64,000 nucleotides of DNA from Promethearchaeota archaeon (GCA_030606485.1 JAUWGH010000003.1:124001-188000), one strand, 5' to 3'; positions 1 to 8,690 are shown, numbered from the stretch's first letter. A program made the numbers and translations. Notes: generated by a model from the sequence alone, not told the origin.

Positions 1-2
1 AA

Positions 3-212
3 CAAGTGGATTTACTAGAAAAACCTGTTGAAAAGACTGAATATTCAAGTGAAGACGTTTTGGATCAAAAGATTGAAAAAGAAAAGATGATTTTAACAGA
101 AATTCCCAAAGACGATGTATTCAAATTAGAAGTCCCAAAAAAAATTGAAGATGAGGGCAAAAAAGATAATAATAATTTAGACGTCAATGAAGAATCTGAA
201 AAAAAAAAGTAA
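3..212 (+). CDS. C-terminal fragment of an acidic/lysine-rich protein (5' end outside window)
   Basis: The reading frame is open from the left edge to a TAA at 210-212, so only the last 69 or so residues are visible and the true start lies upstream. The visible part is almost entirely charged (Glu, Lys, Asp) with runs such as EKEK and a KKK end. It has no predicted globular core, cysteines or membrane segment. It looks like a disordered or coiled-coil tail. No function can be assigned. Confidence 0.5.
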   Translation, partial: QVDLLEKPVEKTEYSSEDVLDQKIEKEKMILTEIPKDDVFKLEVPKKIEDEGKKDNNNLDVNEESEKKK

Positions 213-335
213 ATAAAGCAAGATACTTATTAAATTGATGAAATTTCGGAATTTTGAACTAAAATAGTTAAAATTAATTGTCTTTTTTCTTAAAAGACGT
301 AATCATTAAATATGTGATTATTCTAGAAACTATTT

Positions 336-767
336 ATGAAACTTATAAGTAATGATTTTAAACACAATGAAATGATGGATAGTAAATTTACTTGTGATGG
401 AGGAGATATATCCCCACATTTAAAGTGGGATGATGTTCCTGATGATACTAAAAGTTTTGCAATTTCTTGTAATGATCCCGATGCACCAATTGGAGATTGG
501 ATACACTGGTATATTCACGATATCCCCATAGAGATAAATGAAATTCAGCAAGGAGGTCAAATACCGGGAATAGAAGTTAAGAATGATTTTGGAAAAACTT
601 CATATGGTGGACCTTGCCCTCCAAGTGGAACCCATAGATATTTTTTTAGAGTTTACGCTATTAATGTAGAAAAATTGGAAGGTGTTAAGAAAAAAAATTT
701 TAGAGAAAAAATAAAAGAACATATTATTGAATATGCAGAGCTTATTGGACTATATAAAAGAAGATGA
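336..767 (+). CDS. PEBP family protein (YbhB/YbcL-type Raf kinase inhibitor-like)
   Basis: This 143-residue protein has the hallmarks of the phosphatidylethanolamine-binding protein fold: DPDAP at residues 47-51, HWYIHDI at 57-63, and GGPCPPSGTHRYFF at about 91-104. Together these form the conserved anion/ligand-binding pocket of the family. The length matches prokaryotic YbhB/YbcL proteins (about 150 residues). There is no signal peptide, so it is probably cytosolic. The physiological ligand of the prokaryotic proteins is not established. The ATG at 336 is chosen because the conserved core begins about 15 residues later. It is followed at 52 bp by a methyltransferase on the same strand, with no sign of a shared function. 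Confidence 0.9.
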   Translation: MKLISNDFKHNEMMDSKFTCDGGDISPHLKWDDVPDDTKSFAISCNDPDAPIGDWIHWYIHDIPIEINEIQQGGQIPGIEVKNDFGKTSYGGPCPPSGTHRYFFRVYAINVEKLEGVKKKNFREKIKEHIIEYAELIGLYKRR

Positions 768-819
768 TTGAAAGAATAATTTATTATTTTTACATACTTT
801 TTTTAAATAGATAACTTTT

Positions 820-1455
820 ATGGTAAAAAAAGATCGTCCTAAATTTCCAGATTCCTATATAGGGAAACAAGCAAAAGAGTATGACACATCTAATTGGATG
901 GAGAGAAATCAAAAAAACACTACGGCTAGATGTGTAGAGCTTTTATTTGATTCTAACTTAGGTCCGTTCCCAGAATTTGATAATAGTGAATTGTTGGTAT
1001 TAGATTTAGGATGTGGAACTGGGTTTTCAACAGAGATTCTACTTGAAGAACGATTTAATGTTATTAGTATTGATATTCTATCGGATATGATATATTTATT
1101 TCGTGAAAAAAATATTGATACTTTTAACTTGGTCTTGGCTGATATTCGTAATTTACCGATAAGAGAAAATAAAATTGATCATATTATTTCTGTCTCTTCT
1201 TTTAACTTTATTTATGAAGATATTTTAGATAATAATGAAAAAAATAAGATTTTACAGCAAACTGTTGAAATTTTTAAAGAAGTTTTAAATAATAATGGGA
1301 GAGTAATTTTAGAATTTTATCCCGAAACAGAAGTTGATACTAAATTACTTATGAGATATTTCAAATCAGCAGGTTTTAATGGCTTTTTAGTTCAAGACAA
1401 TCCAGGTTTACGTAAAGAACAGAATTTTTTAATTTTAAAGAAAGAGGAAAATTAA
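820..1455 (+). CDS. Class I SAM-dependent methyltransferase, Bud23-like
   Basis: The protein has 211 residues. Motif I is LDLGCGTGFS at residues 61-70, followed by the acidic residue of motif II (SIDI, about 84-87) and LADIRNLPI near 110, which fits a Rossmann-fold SAM pocket. The N-terminal stretch (YDTSNWMERNQ, then TARCVELLF) resembles Bud23/WBSCR22, which in eukaryotes methylates N7 of a guanine in small-subunit rRNA with Trm112. It lacks the basic C-terminal tail of eukaryotic Bud23. The rRNA target is therefore an inference from family resemblance; a generic methyltransferase role is the fallback. The ATG at 820 begins directly ahead of the conserved N-terminus. Confidence 0.8.
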   Translation: MVKKDRPKFPDSYIGKQAKEYDTSNWMERNQKNTTARCVELLFDSNLGPFPEFDNSELLVLDLGCGTGFSTEILLEERFNVISIDILSDMIYLFREKNIDTFNLVLADIRNLPIRENKIDHIISVSSFNFIYEDILDNNEKNKILQQTVEIFKEVLNNNGRVILEFYPETEVDTKLLMRYFKSAGFNGFLVQDNPGLRKEQNFLILKKEEN

Positions 1456-1481
1456 TTAAAAATAAATGGAGTAAGAATCTT

Positions 1482-2618
1482 TTGGGAACATGTAAATTTT
1501 GTGGAAAAACGGGTACGCTGATATCAGAGGTATTACAAATATGCAGAGATTGTATTTTAAATAAAGATAGAAAAAAAGTAGAAGAGCATGTATTACATAT
1601 ACATAAACAAATTAGAAGAACAGAGGGCTTACCTGAAATAGCTCCAAATATTGATGATTCTAAAAAAAGATTTTCTTGTAATTTATGCATAAATGAATGT
1701 TCATTAGAGGAAGGGGATATTAGTTATTGTGGTTTGAGAATGATTAATATAGATAAATCTAAAGAGATTCCTATGCCTTCAAGAGCCTTATCATATATGC
1801 ATGGGTATTTAGATATGAATCCAACCAATTGTTGTAATGCATGGTTTTGTCCTGCGGGAACGGCTTATGGCTATCCGAAATATTCAAATTTTCCTGGTCC
1901 AGAGATTGGAACATATAGTTATGCTGCGTTTATGTATGGATGCTCTTTCGATTGCTTATTTTGTCAAAATGCGTCTCATAAACACTTTTCTAAAGACAAC
2001 ATTAAAAGAATTGATGATTATGTGAATGAATTCATTAAAAATAAAAAAATTACATGTGTATGCTACTTTGGAGGGACTCCAGAATGCCAATTTCTATTTA
2101 CAATTGCTGCCTCAGAAAAAATTTTAAAAAGACTACAACAAACAGATCCCAAACGAAAAATGCGTATATGCTGGGAATGGAATGGGAGTGGAAATAAAAA
2201 ACAGGTTGAGAAATGCATGCAAATTGCACTTAAAAGTGGTGGGAATATAAAATTTGATTTAAAGAGTTATCATGAAATTTTAAATCTAGCACTTTGTGGC
2301 GTATCCAATAAACGCACTTATGAAAATTTCAAATTCTTGGCAGAAAAATACTTTGGAACTCGTCCAAATGTTCCAGAAATGAGCGGATGCACATTATTAG
2401 TACCAGGTTATACGACGGTCGAGGAAGTGGAAAAAATTGCAGAATTTATAGCATCGATAAATAAAGAGATTCCCTATAGTTTATTAGTTTTTCATCCGGA
2501 TTATATGATGAGAGATTTACCCATAACCCCAAAAGAGCAAGCACTCGAATGTTTAGAAATCGCCCAAAAAAATTTAAATAATGTTCATTTAGGAAATCAA
2601 TTTCTTTTAAGATTTTAA
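1482..2618 (+). CDS. Radical SAM protein, PflA/AmmeMemoRadiSam-like, with N-terminal zinc-binding cysteines
   Basis: This 378-residue protein carries the radical SAM signature CX3CX2C at C154, C158 and C161, followed by QN, as in pyruvate-formate-lyase-activating-enzyme relatives. Ahead of it are two cysteine clusters: C4/C7 with C21/C24, and C66, C69, C73 and C83. The second resembles the CxxC...EG..xCGxR block found ahead of the radical SAM core in AmmeMemoRadiSam-type proteins. The gene starts with TTG at 1482, and the first zinc-ligand cysteine is residue 4. It could activate a glycyl radical enzyme or modify a protein or RNA. The glycyl radical enzyme at the right edge is 60 kb away, so no link is implied. 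The substrate is unknown. Confidence 0.8.
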   Translation: MGTCKFCGKTGTLISEVLQICRDCILNKDRKKVEEHVLHIHKQIRRTEGLPEIAPNIDDSKKRFSCNLCINECSLEEGDISYCGLRMINIDKSKEIPMPSRALSYMHGYLDMNPTNCCNAWFCPAGTAYGYPKYSNFPGPEIGTYSYAAFMYGCSFDCLFCQNASHKHFSKDNIKRIDDYVNEFIKNKKITCVCYFGGTPECQFLFTIAASEKILKRLQQTDPKRKMRICWEWNGSGNKKQVEKCMQIALKSGGNIKFDLKSYHEILNLALCGVSNKRTYENFKFLAEKYFGTRPNVPEMSGCTLLVPGYTTVEEVEKIAEFIASINKEIPYSLLVFHPDYMMRDLPITPKEQALECLEIAQKNLNNVHLGNQFLLRF

Positions 2619-2731
2619 AAAACTACGAATATCCTTTACTGAACTATTTAATATGAAATCAAACAATATGATATTAAAATAATCTAAAAAAGGAGAAATC
2701 TAATAAAAGAACATTTGGAGAAGTGTTTAAT

Positions 2732-3529
2732 TTGCCTAAAGTAAAAGTCAATGATATAAATATGTATTATGAAATTCACGGAGAAGGTTTTCCTCTCGTG
2801 ATGATAATGGGATTATCTCTTAGTCTTGAAGAGTGGGATGTCCCGTTCATAAATGAGTTATCAAAAAAATTTAAAACCATAATCTTCGATAACAGAGGAG
2901 CAGGGCGAACTGATAAACCTAATGTTGAATATTCAATAAAAATGTTTGCTGTTGATACAATTGGCTTGATGAATGCTTTAAACATTCAAAGGGCACATCT
3001 GCTCGGAGTTTCCATGGGAGGAATGATTGCTCAGGAACTTGTTCTTAATTATCCTGAAAGGGTTGAAAAACTCATTCTTTGGGGGACAAATTGTGGGGGA
3101 ACGAAATCAATACCACCATCACTAGTAGCATTTCGATTACTATTAGGTGCAATTGAAGGGTTGACTCCTGAGAAGATTACCAAAGCCTCCATCCCACTGA
3201 TATTAACCAAGGAGTTCAGGAAAAATAATCCAGATTATGTTGAAGATAAAATTCGAAGATTCCTCAAATTTCCAATCCCATTAAACATCTATAACCGACA
3301 ACTTAGGGCGATAATGAACTTTAATACATATAGAAGAATCAAGAACATTAACACTCCTACTTTAATAATGCAAGGAAAAAAAGATATTCTCAATCCGTAT
3401 CAAAACGCAAAAATATTAGCTGAGAAAATACCTGGAGCAAATGTTTCCTTATTCGATAATAGCGGTCATGCAATATACCCCCACGAACCAGAAAAATTTA
3501 TTAAAACTATTCTTGATTTTCTCAAATGA
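2732..3529 (+). CDS. Alpha/beta hydrolase
   Basis: The classical catalytic triad is visible. The nucleophile elbow GVSMGG puts Ser at about residue 94, the acid is Asp in GKKD at about 218, and the base is His in NSGH at about 246. The oxyanion-hole region (MIMGLSLS) follows the first strands. The length of about 265 residues is typical of esterase/haloalkane-dehalogenase-like hydrolases. I chose the TTG at 2732 (giving MPKVKVNDIN, a standard family N-terminus) over a GTG at 2723. A GGAG lies 12 bp upstream at 2716. There is no signal peptide. The substrate cannot be read from the sequence; esterase or lactonase activity is likely. Confidence 0.88.
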   Translation: MPKVKVNDINMYYEIHGEGFPLVMIMGLSLSLEEWDVPFINELSKKFKTIIFDNRGAGRTDKPNVEYSIKMFAVDTIGLMNALNIQRAHLLGVSMGGMIAQELVLNYPERVEKLILWGTNCGGTKSIPPSLVAFRLLLGAIEGLTPEKITKASIPLILTKEFRKNNPDYVEDKIRRFLKFPIPLNIYNRQLRAIMNFNTYRRIKNINTPTLIMQGKKDILNPYQNAKILAEKIPGANVSLFDNSGHAIYPHEPEKFIKTILDFLK

Positions 3530-3580
3530 TTTTCCATTTTTTATATTTATTCTAATTAATTTTCTCAGTTTTTCTTATTC

Positions 3581-3597
3581 TCTTTTTTTTTATTTAT
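3581..3597 (+). terminator. Poly-T tract after the hydrolase gene
   Basis: A T-rich stretch (TCTTTTTTTTTATTT) lies about 50 bp after the hydrolase stop codon. Archaeal RNA polymerase terminates on T tracts, so this is a plausible terminator. No hairpin is needed or obvious. Confidence 0.35.
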
Positions 3598-3773
3598 AAA
3601 TAATTTTAATTTATTTAAGTTCAAATTGTTTTTAGAAGAGAAATCAAAATTAATTCAAGTTAGAATGAATCAAAAATTCCAATTTCTTAAATGTTGTAAA
3701 ACTAGGATGCATGAAGAAAGATAAAATTTAATTAAAAATAATTATTAGAATATTTACAAATTAATTTGTAATT

Positions 3774-4091
3774 TTGGGATTAAGTTTGCAAAAAGCAAGG
3801 ATACGTTTGTCTTCTAATGACTTGGATGATTTAAAAAATGTCTGTCAACAAATAGAGGAAGTCTGTAAGCAAACTGGAATAAAAAAGTTTGGTCCAATTC
3901 CTCTACCTACTAAAAGGCTCGTTGTCCCCGTTCGGAAGAGTCCTTGCGGTGAGGGTACAAATACTTGGGCAAAATATGAGATGCGTCTACATAAGAGATT
4001 AATAGATATCATCGCAGGAGAGCGTTCAATGCATTTAATTATGAAGATTCAGATTCCCGAGACTGTTTTAGTGGAAATAGAACTGATGTAA
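3774..4091 (+). CDS. rps10: Small ribosomal subunit protein uS10
   Basis: This 105-residue protein matches archaeal/eukaryotic S10 (S20e) throughout. It has KARIRLSSND near the N-terminus, GPIPLPTKR in the middle, and a C-terminal block with KYEMRLHKRLIDI and IPETVLVEIEL. It contacts 16S rRNA in the head of the small subunit. The start is a TTG at 3774, because no ATG lies ahead of the conserved first strand. In many archaea rps10 sits beside the elongation factor 1-alpha gene. Here it stands alone between a hydrolase and an inositol-phosphatase-family gene, so the usual ribosomal operon is broken up. Confidence 0.97.
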   Translation: MGLSLQKARIRLSSNDLDDLKNVCQQIEEVCKQTGIKKFGPIPLPTKRLVVPVRKSPCGEGTNTWAKYEMRLHKRLIDIIAGERSMHLIMKIQIPETVLVEIELM

Positions 4092-4219
4092 AATTATATT
4101 AAGATATAAGAAATTTATTTTTCGGCTTATTGGGTATCATTTTTTGATTTTTTATTGAAAGATTATTTTGAAAAATGAGTAAATTTTTTTATTATAATGA
4201 TTTAATTGAGAGAGAAATT

Positions 4220-5065
4220 ATGTCTATTGAATGGATTGATATTTTAAAAAAGGCAGTAAAATTTGCATATGATAAGGTGCATACTCTTTTAGGAACACTG
4301 GAAGGGGCAGAGATTACTGATGAAAAGGGAGCGGGTGGTGATATTACCACTAAGATAGATTCAATTGCAGAGCAAGCCTTAATAGAGATGATTAAAAAAC
4401 AGAATATAGATTTTCATTTAGTAAGTGAAGAAATTGGTGAAAAATATTATGGAGATAAAAAGAACTATGATAAGTGTAAGGATTATATTATTATGGATCC
4501 TATTGATGGATCTTTAAATGCAAACCGGGGAATCTCATTTTGTTGTATTTCAGTGGCTCATGCGAACGGACCAAACTCTCGAAATATAATAGAAGGAGTA
4601 ATTCTTAATTTATACACTGAAGCCATCTACTGGGCGATTAAAGGAAAAGGAGCTTATCTCAATAATAAACAAATCTCTGTTTCTAAACTCGATGATATAG
4701 ATAGAGCTGTGGCTGGAGTAGCATTAAATTCTTCCGAGCCATTTTCAAGGGCTGTACAGAGGTATAAACCCATTATCGACGAAGTGTATAAAGTTCGTAC
4801 GATGGGATCTGTCGCCTTAGAATTATGCCAAGTTGCAGAGGGGGCACTTGATTTGTTTTTAGATGTAAGAGGAACTCTAAGAATATTAGATTGTGCTGCA
4901 GGTATTTTAATTGTTCAAGAAGCAGGGGGAACAATTCTCTCAAATGAGGGATTACTCCTGGAATTACCTCTTAAAATTGAATCGAAATGCTCGATTATTG
5001 CATCTAACCAAAATTTGGCAAAATACATTAAAAAAAATTTGTCTAAATTAAATAAATTATTGTAG
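4220..5065 (+). CDS. Inositol monophosphatase / fructose-1,6-bisphosphatase family phosphatase
   Basis: The metal-dependent phosphatase signatures are present. Counted from an upstream ATG at 4175, these are the SEE motif at 84-86, DPIDGS at 108-113 and LDCAAG at 238-243, which supply the Mg-binding acidic residues. Archaeal members often hydrolyse both inositol-1-phosphate and fructose-1,6-bisphosphate. I prefer the ATG at 4220 (start MSIEWIDIL, after a GAGAGAG stretch) over 4175, which adds 15 poorly conserved residues. An inositol-phosphate synthase is encoded at 14720-15760, so the two could supply myo-inositol for phosphoinositol lipids; that link is an inference. Confidence 0.88.
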   Translation: MSIEWIDILKKAVKFAYDKVHTLLGTLEGAEITDEKGAGGDITTKIDSIAEQALIEMIKKQNIDFHLVSEEIGEKYYGDKKNYDKCKDYIIMDPIDGSLNANRGISFCCISVAHANGPNSRNIIEGVILNLYTEAIYWAIKGKGAYLNNKQISVSKLDDIDRAVAGVALNSSEPFSRAVQRYKPIIDEVYKVRTMGSVALELCQVAEGALDLFLDVRGTLRILDCAAGILIVQEAGGTILSNEGLLLELPLKIESKCSIIASNQNLAKYIKKNLSKLNKLL

Positions 5066-5133
5066 GTTAACATATTTTTAAAATGAACTTAAAATTATCA
5101 AAAATGAGAATAAGTTAGTTAATTTACGTAATA

Positions 5134-5274
5134 TTAACTTGGAATTGAAATAATAGCGATATATATACCTACAATAACAGCGATAAAAAAAATCATTATA
5201 AGGAAAAAACTTAACCATTGCCTTTTTTTTTCTTTTTTCCGAATAATTCTTGCTTTTCGCCTTCTATAGGTCAT
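5134..5274 (-). CDS. Small single-pass membrane protein (46 aa)
   Basis: Reading the minus strand from ATG at 5274 to TAA at 5134 gives a 46-residue protein. The N-terminal half is extremely basic (MTYRRRKARIIRKKEKKRQW). It is followed by one hydrophobic helix (LSFFLIMIFFIAVIVGIYIA) and a short tail. By the positive-inside rule the N-terminus faces the cytosol. It begins 23 bp after the stop of the gelsolin-like gene on the same strand, so the two are probably co-transcribed. No family is recognised. The clear charge/hydrophobicity pattern and tight spacing support a real gene despite its size. Confidence 0.55.
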   Translation of the reverse strand: MTYRRRKARIIRKKEKKRQWLSFFLIMIFFIAVIVGIYIAIISIPS

Positions 5275-5297
5275 ATTATTATTAAAGACTCCAAAAT

Positions 5298-6047
5298 TTA
5301 TTGATTTACTTCATTTATTGTTGATATTTGAGTATTAGGCCCATTAGGCTTTTTTTTTAAGAGTTCAGTTAGTACGACAGAATTAAAACTAAACAACATT
5401 CTAGGAATATAATCTTCAGCTAAATATGGACCATCTGGGACCGCTTCTTTTAAAGGGAATAATTTTTTCTCTTTTATTGTAGAACCTACCGTGTCATACT
5501 CCCTATAGGCATAAAGCTGATTTTTAACAATTACTAAATCTCTTTCATAGCCCTGTGGAAGTCCTGATTTTTCTAATATTAATATTATCTTCTCATGAGA
5601 TAATTCTTCAAGTAATTCAAGATCTTCTTTTTTCCCTACATAAGCAGGGCCCAATTCCTCAGCTTCAAAATCCTCCTCCTCTTCTAAACCTACAAATATT
5701 TTAAAGCCTTTAGTTTCATCACCCTCATCCACGGAGGTTATTTTATACGATAATCCATACTGATCTCTTAAACTTGGAGCAGTCTTTGCTGAAATAAACT
5801 TCATTCTGGTTGTCGTTTCAGATCCTTGCCAAATCCAAACTCGGAAATGATCTGGGTCCATAAATAATATTATAAACTCTGGATTAAGCAATTCAAACAA
5901 TTCTAAATCTTCTTCAATTTCTAATTCTTCATATTCCCCTAATTCATCATTAAATTGGAACACCTTTAATTCTTGTTTTATAATTGGAGGAATTCCATTA
6001 TCTTCTTTTTTAACTTCTTTCTGTGGATTTTCTTGTTTGTCAGACAT
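5298..6047 (-). CDS. Gelsolin-like domain protein (Asgard eukaryotic-signature type)
   Basis: The protein has 249 residues. After a charged, probably disordered N-terminus, residues 28-118 match the gelsolin/villin repeat pattern. A hydrophobic strand (FIILFMD) leads to VWIWQGS at 70-76, then a helix with conserved Lys/Ala, then VDEGDET at 106-112 and a final F-containing strand. In gelsolins these are the W-x-G turn and the E-G-x-E motif ahead of the last strand. Residues 130-230 form a second domain I do not recognise. Asgard gelsolin-domain proteins are known to bind actin, so a cytoskeletal role is plausible but inferred. The gene is followed at 23 bp by a tiny membrane protein gene. The start is the ATG at 6047. 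Confidence 0.65.
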   Translation of the reverse strand: MSDKQENPQKEVKKEDNGIPPIIKQELKVFQFNDELGEYEELEIEEDLELFELLNPEFIILFMDPDHFRVWIWQGSETTTRMKFISAKTAPSLRDQYGLSYKITSVDEGDETKGFKIFVGLEEEEDFEAEELGPAYVGKKEDLELLEELSHEKIILILEKSGLPQGYERDLVIVKNQLYAYREYDTVGSTIKEKKLFPLKEAVPDGPYLAEDYIPRMLFSFNSVVLTELLKKKPNGPNTQISTINEVNQ

Positions 6048-6250
6048 TTAACTTAACTCTTAATTAATGATTCAGATTAATTATTATAATATTATATAGA
6101 ATATAGACAATAAAATAATTTCATATTCAACTATGAAGTTAAGTTAGAAAATATTAAAAAAAAGAAAAAATCGAATTTTTTCAATTATATTTGAAATGAT
6201 GTCAGTAATAAATTTCTTTGAATTAATTTTTTATGGTTTTGTAGAGGAAG

Positions 6251-6335
6251 TGCAGGAAGAGAGATTTGAACTCTCGAAGGCCTACGCCACTGGATTCTGA
6301 GTCCAGCACCTTTGACCAGACTTGGCGATTCCCGC
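6251..6335 (-). tRNA. tRNA-Leu (CAG)
   Basis: Read on the minus strand, the acceptor stem GCGGGAA pairs with TTCCTGC (one G-U pair). The anticodon stem CTGGA/TCCAG encloses the loop CTCAGAA, giving anticodon CAG. A long variable arm (GGCGTAGGCCTTC) marks a class II tRNA. The T-arm GAGAG-TTCAAAT-CTCTC is complete, the discriminator is A, and CCA is not encoded. No intron is present. Confidence 0.95.
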
Positions 6336-6431
6336 TATTTTATAAATTAAATAATATAAAAAGATTTTCTATGTAATAAATAATCTAAGAAATAATAATT
6401 TTTGAAATTAATTCAAGTTAAAATTGTGTTT

Positions 6432-6710
6432 TTAAATTTTAGAATATAGTTGTCTCACTAACATCGCACTAAGATCCTCCTTAGGCATAAACCCAACAAT
6501 ATTTTTTCCACCATTTATTCTTATGGTGGGCAATTTTAAAATATCTTTTGTTGGAATTTTATCTACATCCACTTTTTTTATACGGAAATTATAAAATTTT
6601 TGTAAATCTAATAGAATTTCTTCCATTTTTCCGCAAAAATAACAATGCTCGGAAGTAAATATCTCAACTTGAGGGATTCTTTTTTGTTTTTTTGAGGCTT
6701 CGCTTGCCAA
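6432..6710 (-). CDS. Glutaredoxin/thioredoxin-like small redox protein
   Basis: This 92-residue protein has a thioredoxin-fold core. Strand VEIFTS is followed by the redox motif CYFC (C23, C26), a helix, a second strand (IKKVDVDKI), and the cis-proline segment LKLPTIRI with Pro61. That is the layout of glutaredoxin-like/MJ0307-type archaeal redoxins. The first 12 residues are basic and variable. The start is a TTG at 6710, preceded by AGGAATTAGA. It may reduce protein disulfides with a thioredoxin reductase; no partner is nearby. It sits between tRNA-Leu and the NreA gene. Confidence 0.82.
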   Translation of the reverse strand: MASEASKKQKRIPQVEIFTSEHCYFCGKMEEILLDLQKFYNFRIKKVDVDKIPTKDILKLPTIRINGGKNIVGFMPKEDLSAMLVRQLYSKI

Positions 6711-6843
6711 TCTAATTCCTTAAATTTAGAATAAAATAACCTGCTTAATAGAGGTATCTAAAGGGAAATTGACAATAAATAAATGAAAAAATAGTGTGTT
6801 ATGAGGATAATATTATATTGAATCTAAGAAGAGAGACATTTGA

Positions 6844-8178
6844 TTAAAAAAAGCTATCAATAGTTTTTTGAGTTTTAATAAAATTGATTAATTTACTGTA
6901 TTTTTTCCAATATTTTAAATCAACCATTAATCCTTCAGACATTTTATTTAGAGCTGTATCGAAATTATCTATAATTAAAGGTTTGTTGAAATCCATTGCA
7001 TTTTTAACGGTTTCTCTAATGACCCATACTCCCAATGGGACATTATATCCCGCTGAAACTTCGCGAAATACCAAAACTCTTGCTTGTCTTTTTATTTTAT
7101 AAAGATATTCACATATTGATTTAAGTGCTGAATAATATGCCCCGGTTATATTACTTGCGTAATTTTTCCTACCACGATAAAATTCCATATCACTTGCAAT
7201 TTGGGGTTGCAGAGGTATTTTTTTCCCCGAAAGAGAGGTATTCCATAGAGAATTTGGAGCCCATACTTCATTCATTTCATATAAAAATTTTCCGGGAAAT
7301 AATAAAATTTTGAAGTGGTTATCAAGATAAATTGATTCAAAAATTTGAAAATTATTAATTTCAGGGAATTTTTTAATCTCTTTAATCAATCGTTTAGATA
7401 TAATATCATCAATGGCTGTTATAGACCATCTTGTTGGAACTAACTTACGTTTTTTTTCTTCACCTAGCAATCCAGCTGAAAATACTCTTTGAATTGTTGA
7501 AAATGGAACGCGTCCCTTTAAGAATAAGTAATCCCCTATTGCCTCACTTGCTTTCAAATCCGTATCCGAAACGCAATATTCAACTTTAGGATGGACTTTT
7601 ACATTCTCAGTAATTCTTATTTTTGTAGTTGTTCCAGATGGTCCAATCGGCAAGGCATGGTTATCCATTATAAGATTAAGATTTAATTTTTCTATGTATG
7701 TTTCAGTATCTACAGGTCTAGCCGCCATTGAAAGTTCTTGTGAAGTCTCTAGTAATTTTTTAACTTGAGTTGGGGGGGTTGTTTTGGATTTTTTACTCCG
7801 ATAATTAACATTTATCTTAAAATTACTCCGAACTAAGCTACTTCGATAACTTATGACATCGTCAGATTGCTTTCCATACCATAATTCTGGAGCATCAAGA
7901 ATATGAAAATCACTAAGATTTAATTTTTCTACATATTCTCTAAACGGGACTAAAGGTCCAACAAATACTTTCGGATAATTGTACCTTCCTACGAAGAAGC
8001 CGGGAGGACTGGGACCAAATACATCTATATTATGTAAGGTTTTACCCAATTCAAAAGGTAAAATGGATTTTAAAATAGATGTTTTCTTTAAAATCGGACA
8101 AGTCTTTTTTCCACATAAGAGTCTTGCTCCTTTGCATCGGATACAAATATTTTTTTCTGTCGGAGGGGGACGTACCAA
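6844..8178 (-). CDS. nreA: DNA repair protein NreA with C-terminal PCNA-binding motif
   Basis: The protein has 444 residues. The N-terminal zinc-binding cluster C12-x2-C15-x6-C22-x4-C27 (CIRCKGARLLCGKKTC) and the following FGPSPPGFFVGRYNYPKV segment are diagnostic of the archaeal Nre family. The last eight residues, QKTIDSFF, match the PIP-box consensus Q-x-x-h-x-x-a-a, so the protein should dock on PCNA. In haloarchaea NreA works with PCNA in repair of DNA damage. The start is a TTG at 8178, which places the cysteine cluster at its usual distance from the N-terminus. Confidence 0.92.
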   Translation of the reverse strand: MVRPPPTEKNICIRCKGARLLCGKKTCPILKKTSILKSILPFELGKTLHNIDVFGPSPPGFFVGRYNYPKVFVGPLVPFREYVEKLNLSDFHILDAPELWYGKQSDDVISYRSSLVRSNFKINVNYRSKKSKTTPPTQVKKLLETSQELSMAARPVDTETYIEKLNLNLIMDNHALPIGPSGTTTKIRITENVKVHPKVEYCVSDTDLKASEAIGDYLFLKGRVPFSTIQRVFSAGLLGEEKKRKLVPTRWSITAIDDIISKRLIKEIKKFPEINNFQIFESIYLDNHFKILLFPGKFLYEMNEVWAPNSLWNTSLSGKKIPLQPQIASDMEFYRGRKNYASNITGAYYSALKSICEYLYKIKRQARVLVFREVSAGYNVPLGVWVIRETVKNAMDFNKPLIIDNFDTALNKMSEGLMVDLKYWKKYSKLINFIKTQKTIDSFF

Positions 8179-8318
8179 TCTATTTTATCTCGAAATGAGT
8201 TAATGTTATTATGAAAAGATTATCTTTTAATTTATAAAAAAAGAATAGGTGTAAAAAATTTTCCTAAATAAAATTTATACTTCTTGAACAAAAGAAATTT
8301 TTTAAAAGAATGATATAA

Positions 8319-8537
8319 TTAAATTTTTTCATTAGAATATTTTTCAATTATATAATTTTGCAAACTCCACGCGTATTTTTTCATATTTAAAGTTAAAACT
8401 TTTTGATGAACTTCTCTCAGGAAATTCACATCTAATTTATTTAAAAGTGATTCAAAATGATCAATTGTATCAAATATTTCAACAATTAATTTCCAATCTT
8501 CAGCCCATTCCTCATCTTGGGCATTAATACATTCCAT
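8319..8537 (-). CDS. Hypothetical small helical protein (72 aa)
   Basis: A 72-residue frame begins with ATG at 8537 (MECINAQDEEWAEDWK). It appears almost wholly helical, with heptad-like hydrophobic spacing (IFDTIDHFESLLNKL). There are no membrane segments and only one cysteine (C3). No family is recognised. It stands alone on the minus strand between NreA and the divergent aldehyde oxidoreductase gene. Acidic in its first half and basic in its second, it has the look of a genuine small protein, but there is no supporting context. Confidence 0.5.
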   Translation of the reverse strand: MECINAQDEEWAEDWKLIVEIFDTIDHFESLLNKLDVNFLREVHQKVLTLNMKKYAWSLQNYIIEKYSNEKI

Positions 8538-8652
8538 ATTATATTAACCTCTAATAATTTTTCATTCTTCCTAAATTTCGTATAGATTCGAGTATATAAA
8601 TAATCTTATATTTTAGACAATTTAAAACTAATATCACACTATGTTTATTATA

Positions 8653-8664
8653 AAAATATAAATA
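8653..8664 (+). promoter_or_regulatory. Candidate TATA box for the aldehyde oxidoreductase gene
   Basis: AAAATATAAATA lies about 27-38 bp ahead of the ATG at 8691, the distance expected of an archaeal TATA box if the mRNA starts at or just before the start codon. In DNA this AT-rich the match is weak evidence on its own. Confidence 0.3.
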
Positions 8665-8690
8665 AATTTCAATTTTTTAATATTTAAATT

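Noticed and set aside
1376-1690. 104-codon open frame on the minus strand
   Set aside because: It overlaps the methyltransferase and radical SAM genes, which have strong motifs on the plus strand. Its product shows no domain and is an antisense shadow.
1482-2618. The radical SAM protein as the activase of the glycyl radical enzyme at the right edge
   Set aside because: The genes are over 60 kb apart. The protein also has zinc-binding cysteines and an AmmeMemoRadiSam-like block not typical of GRE activases.
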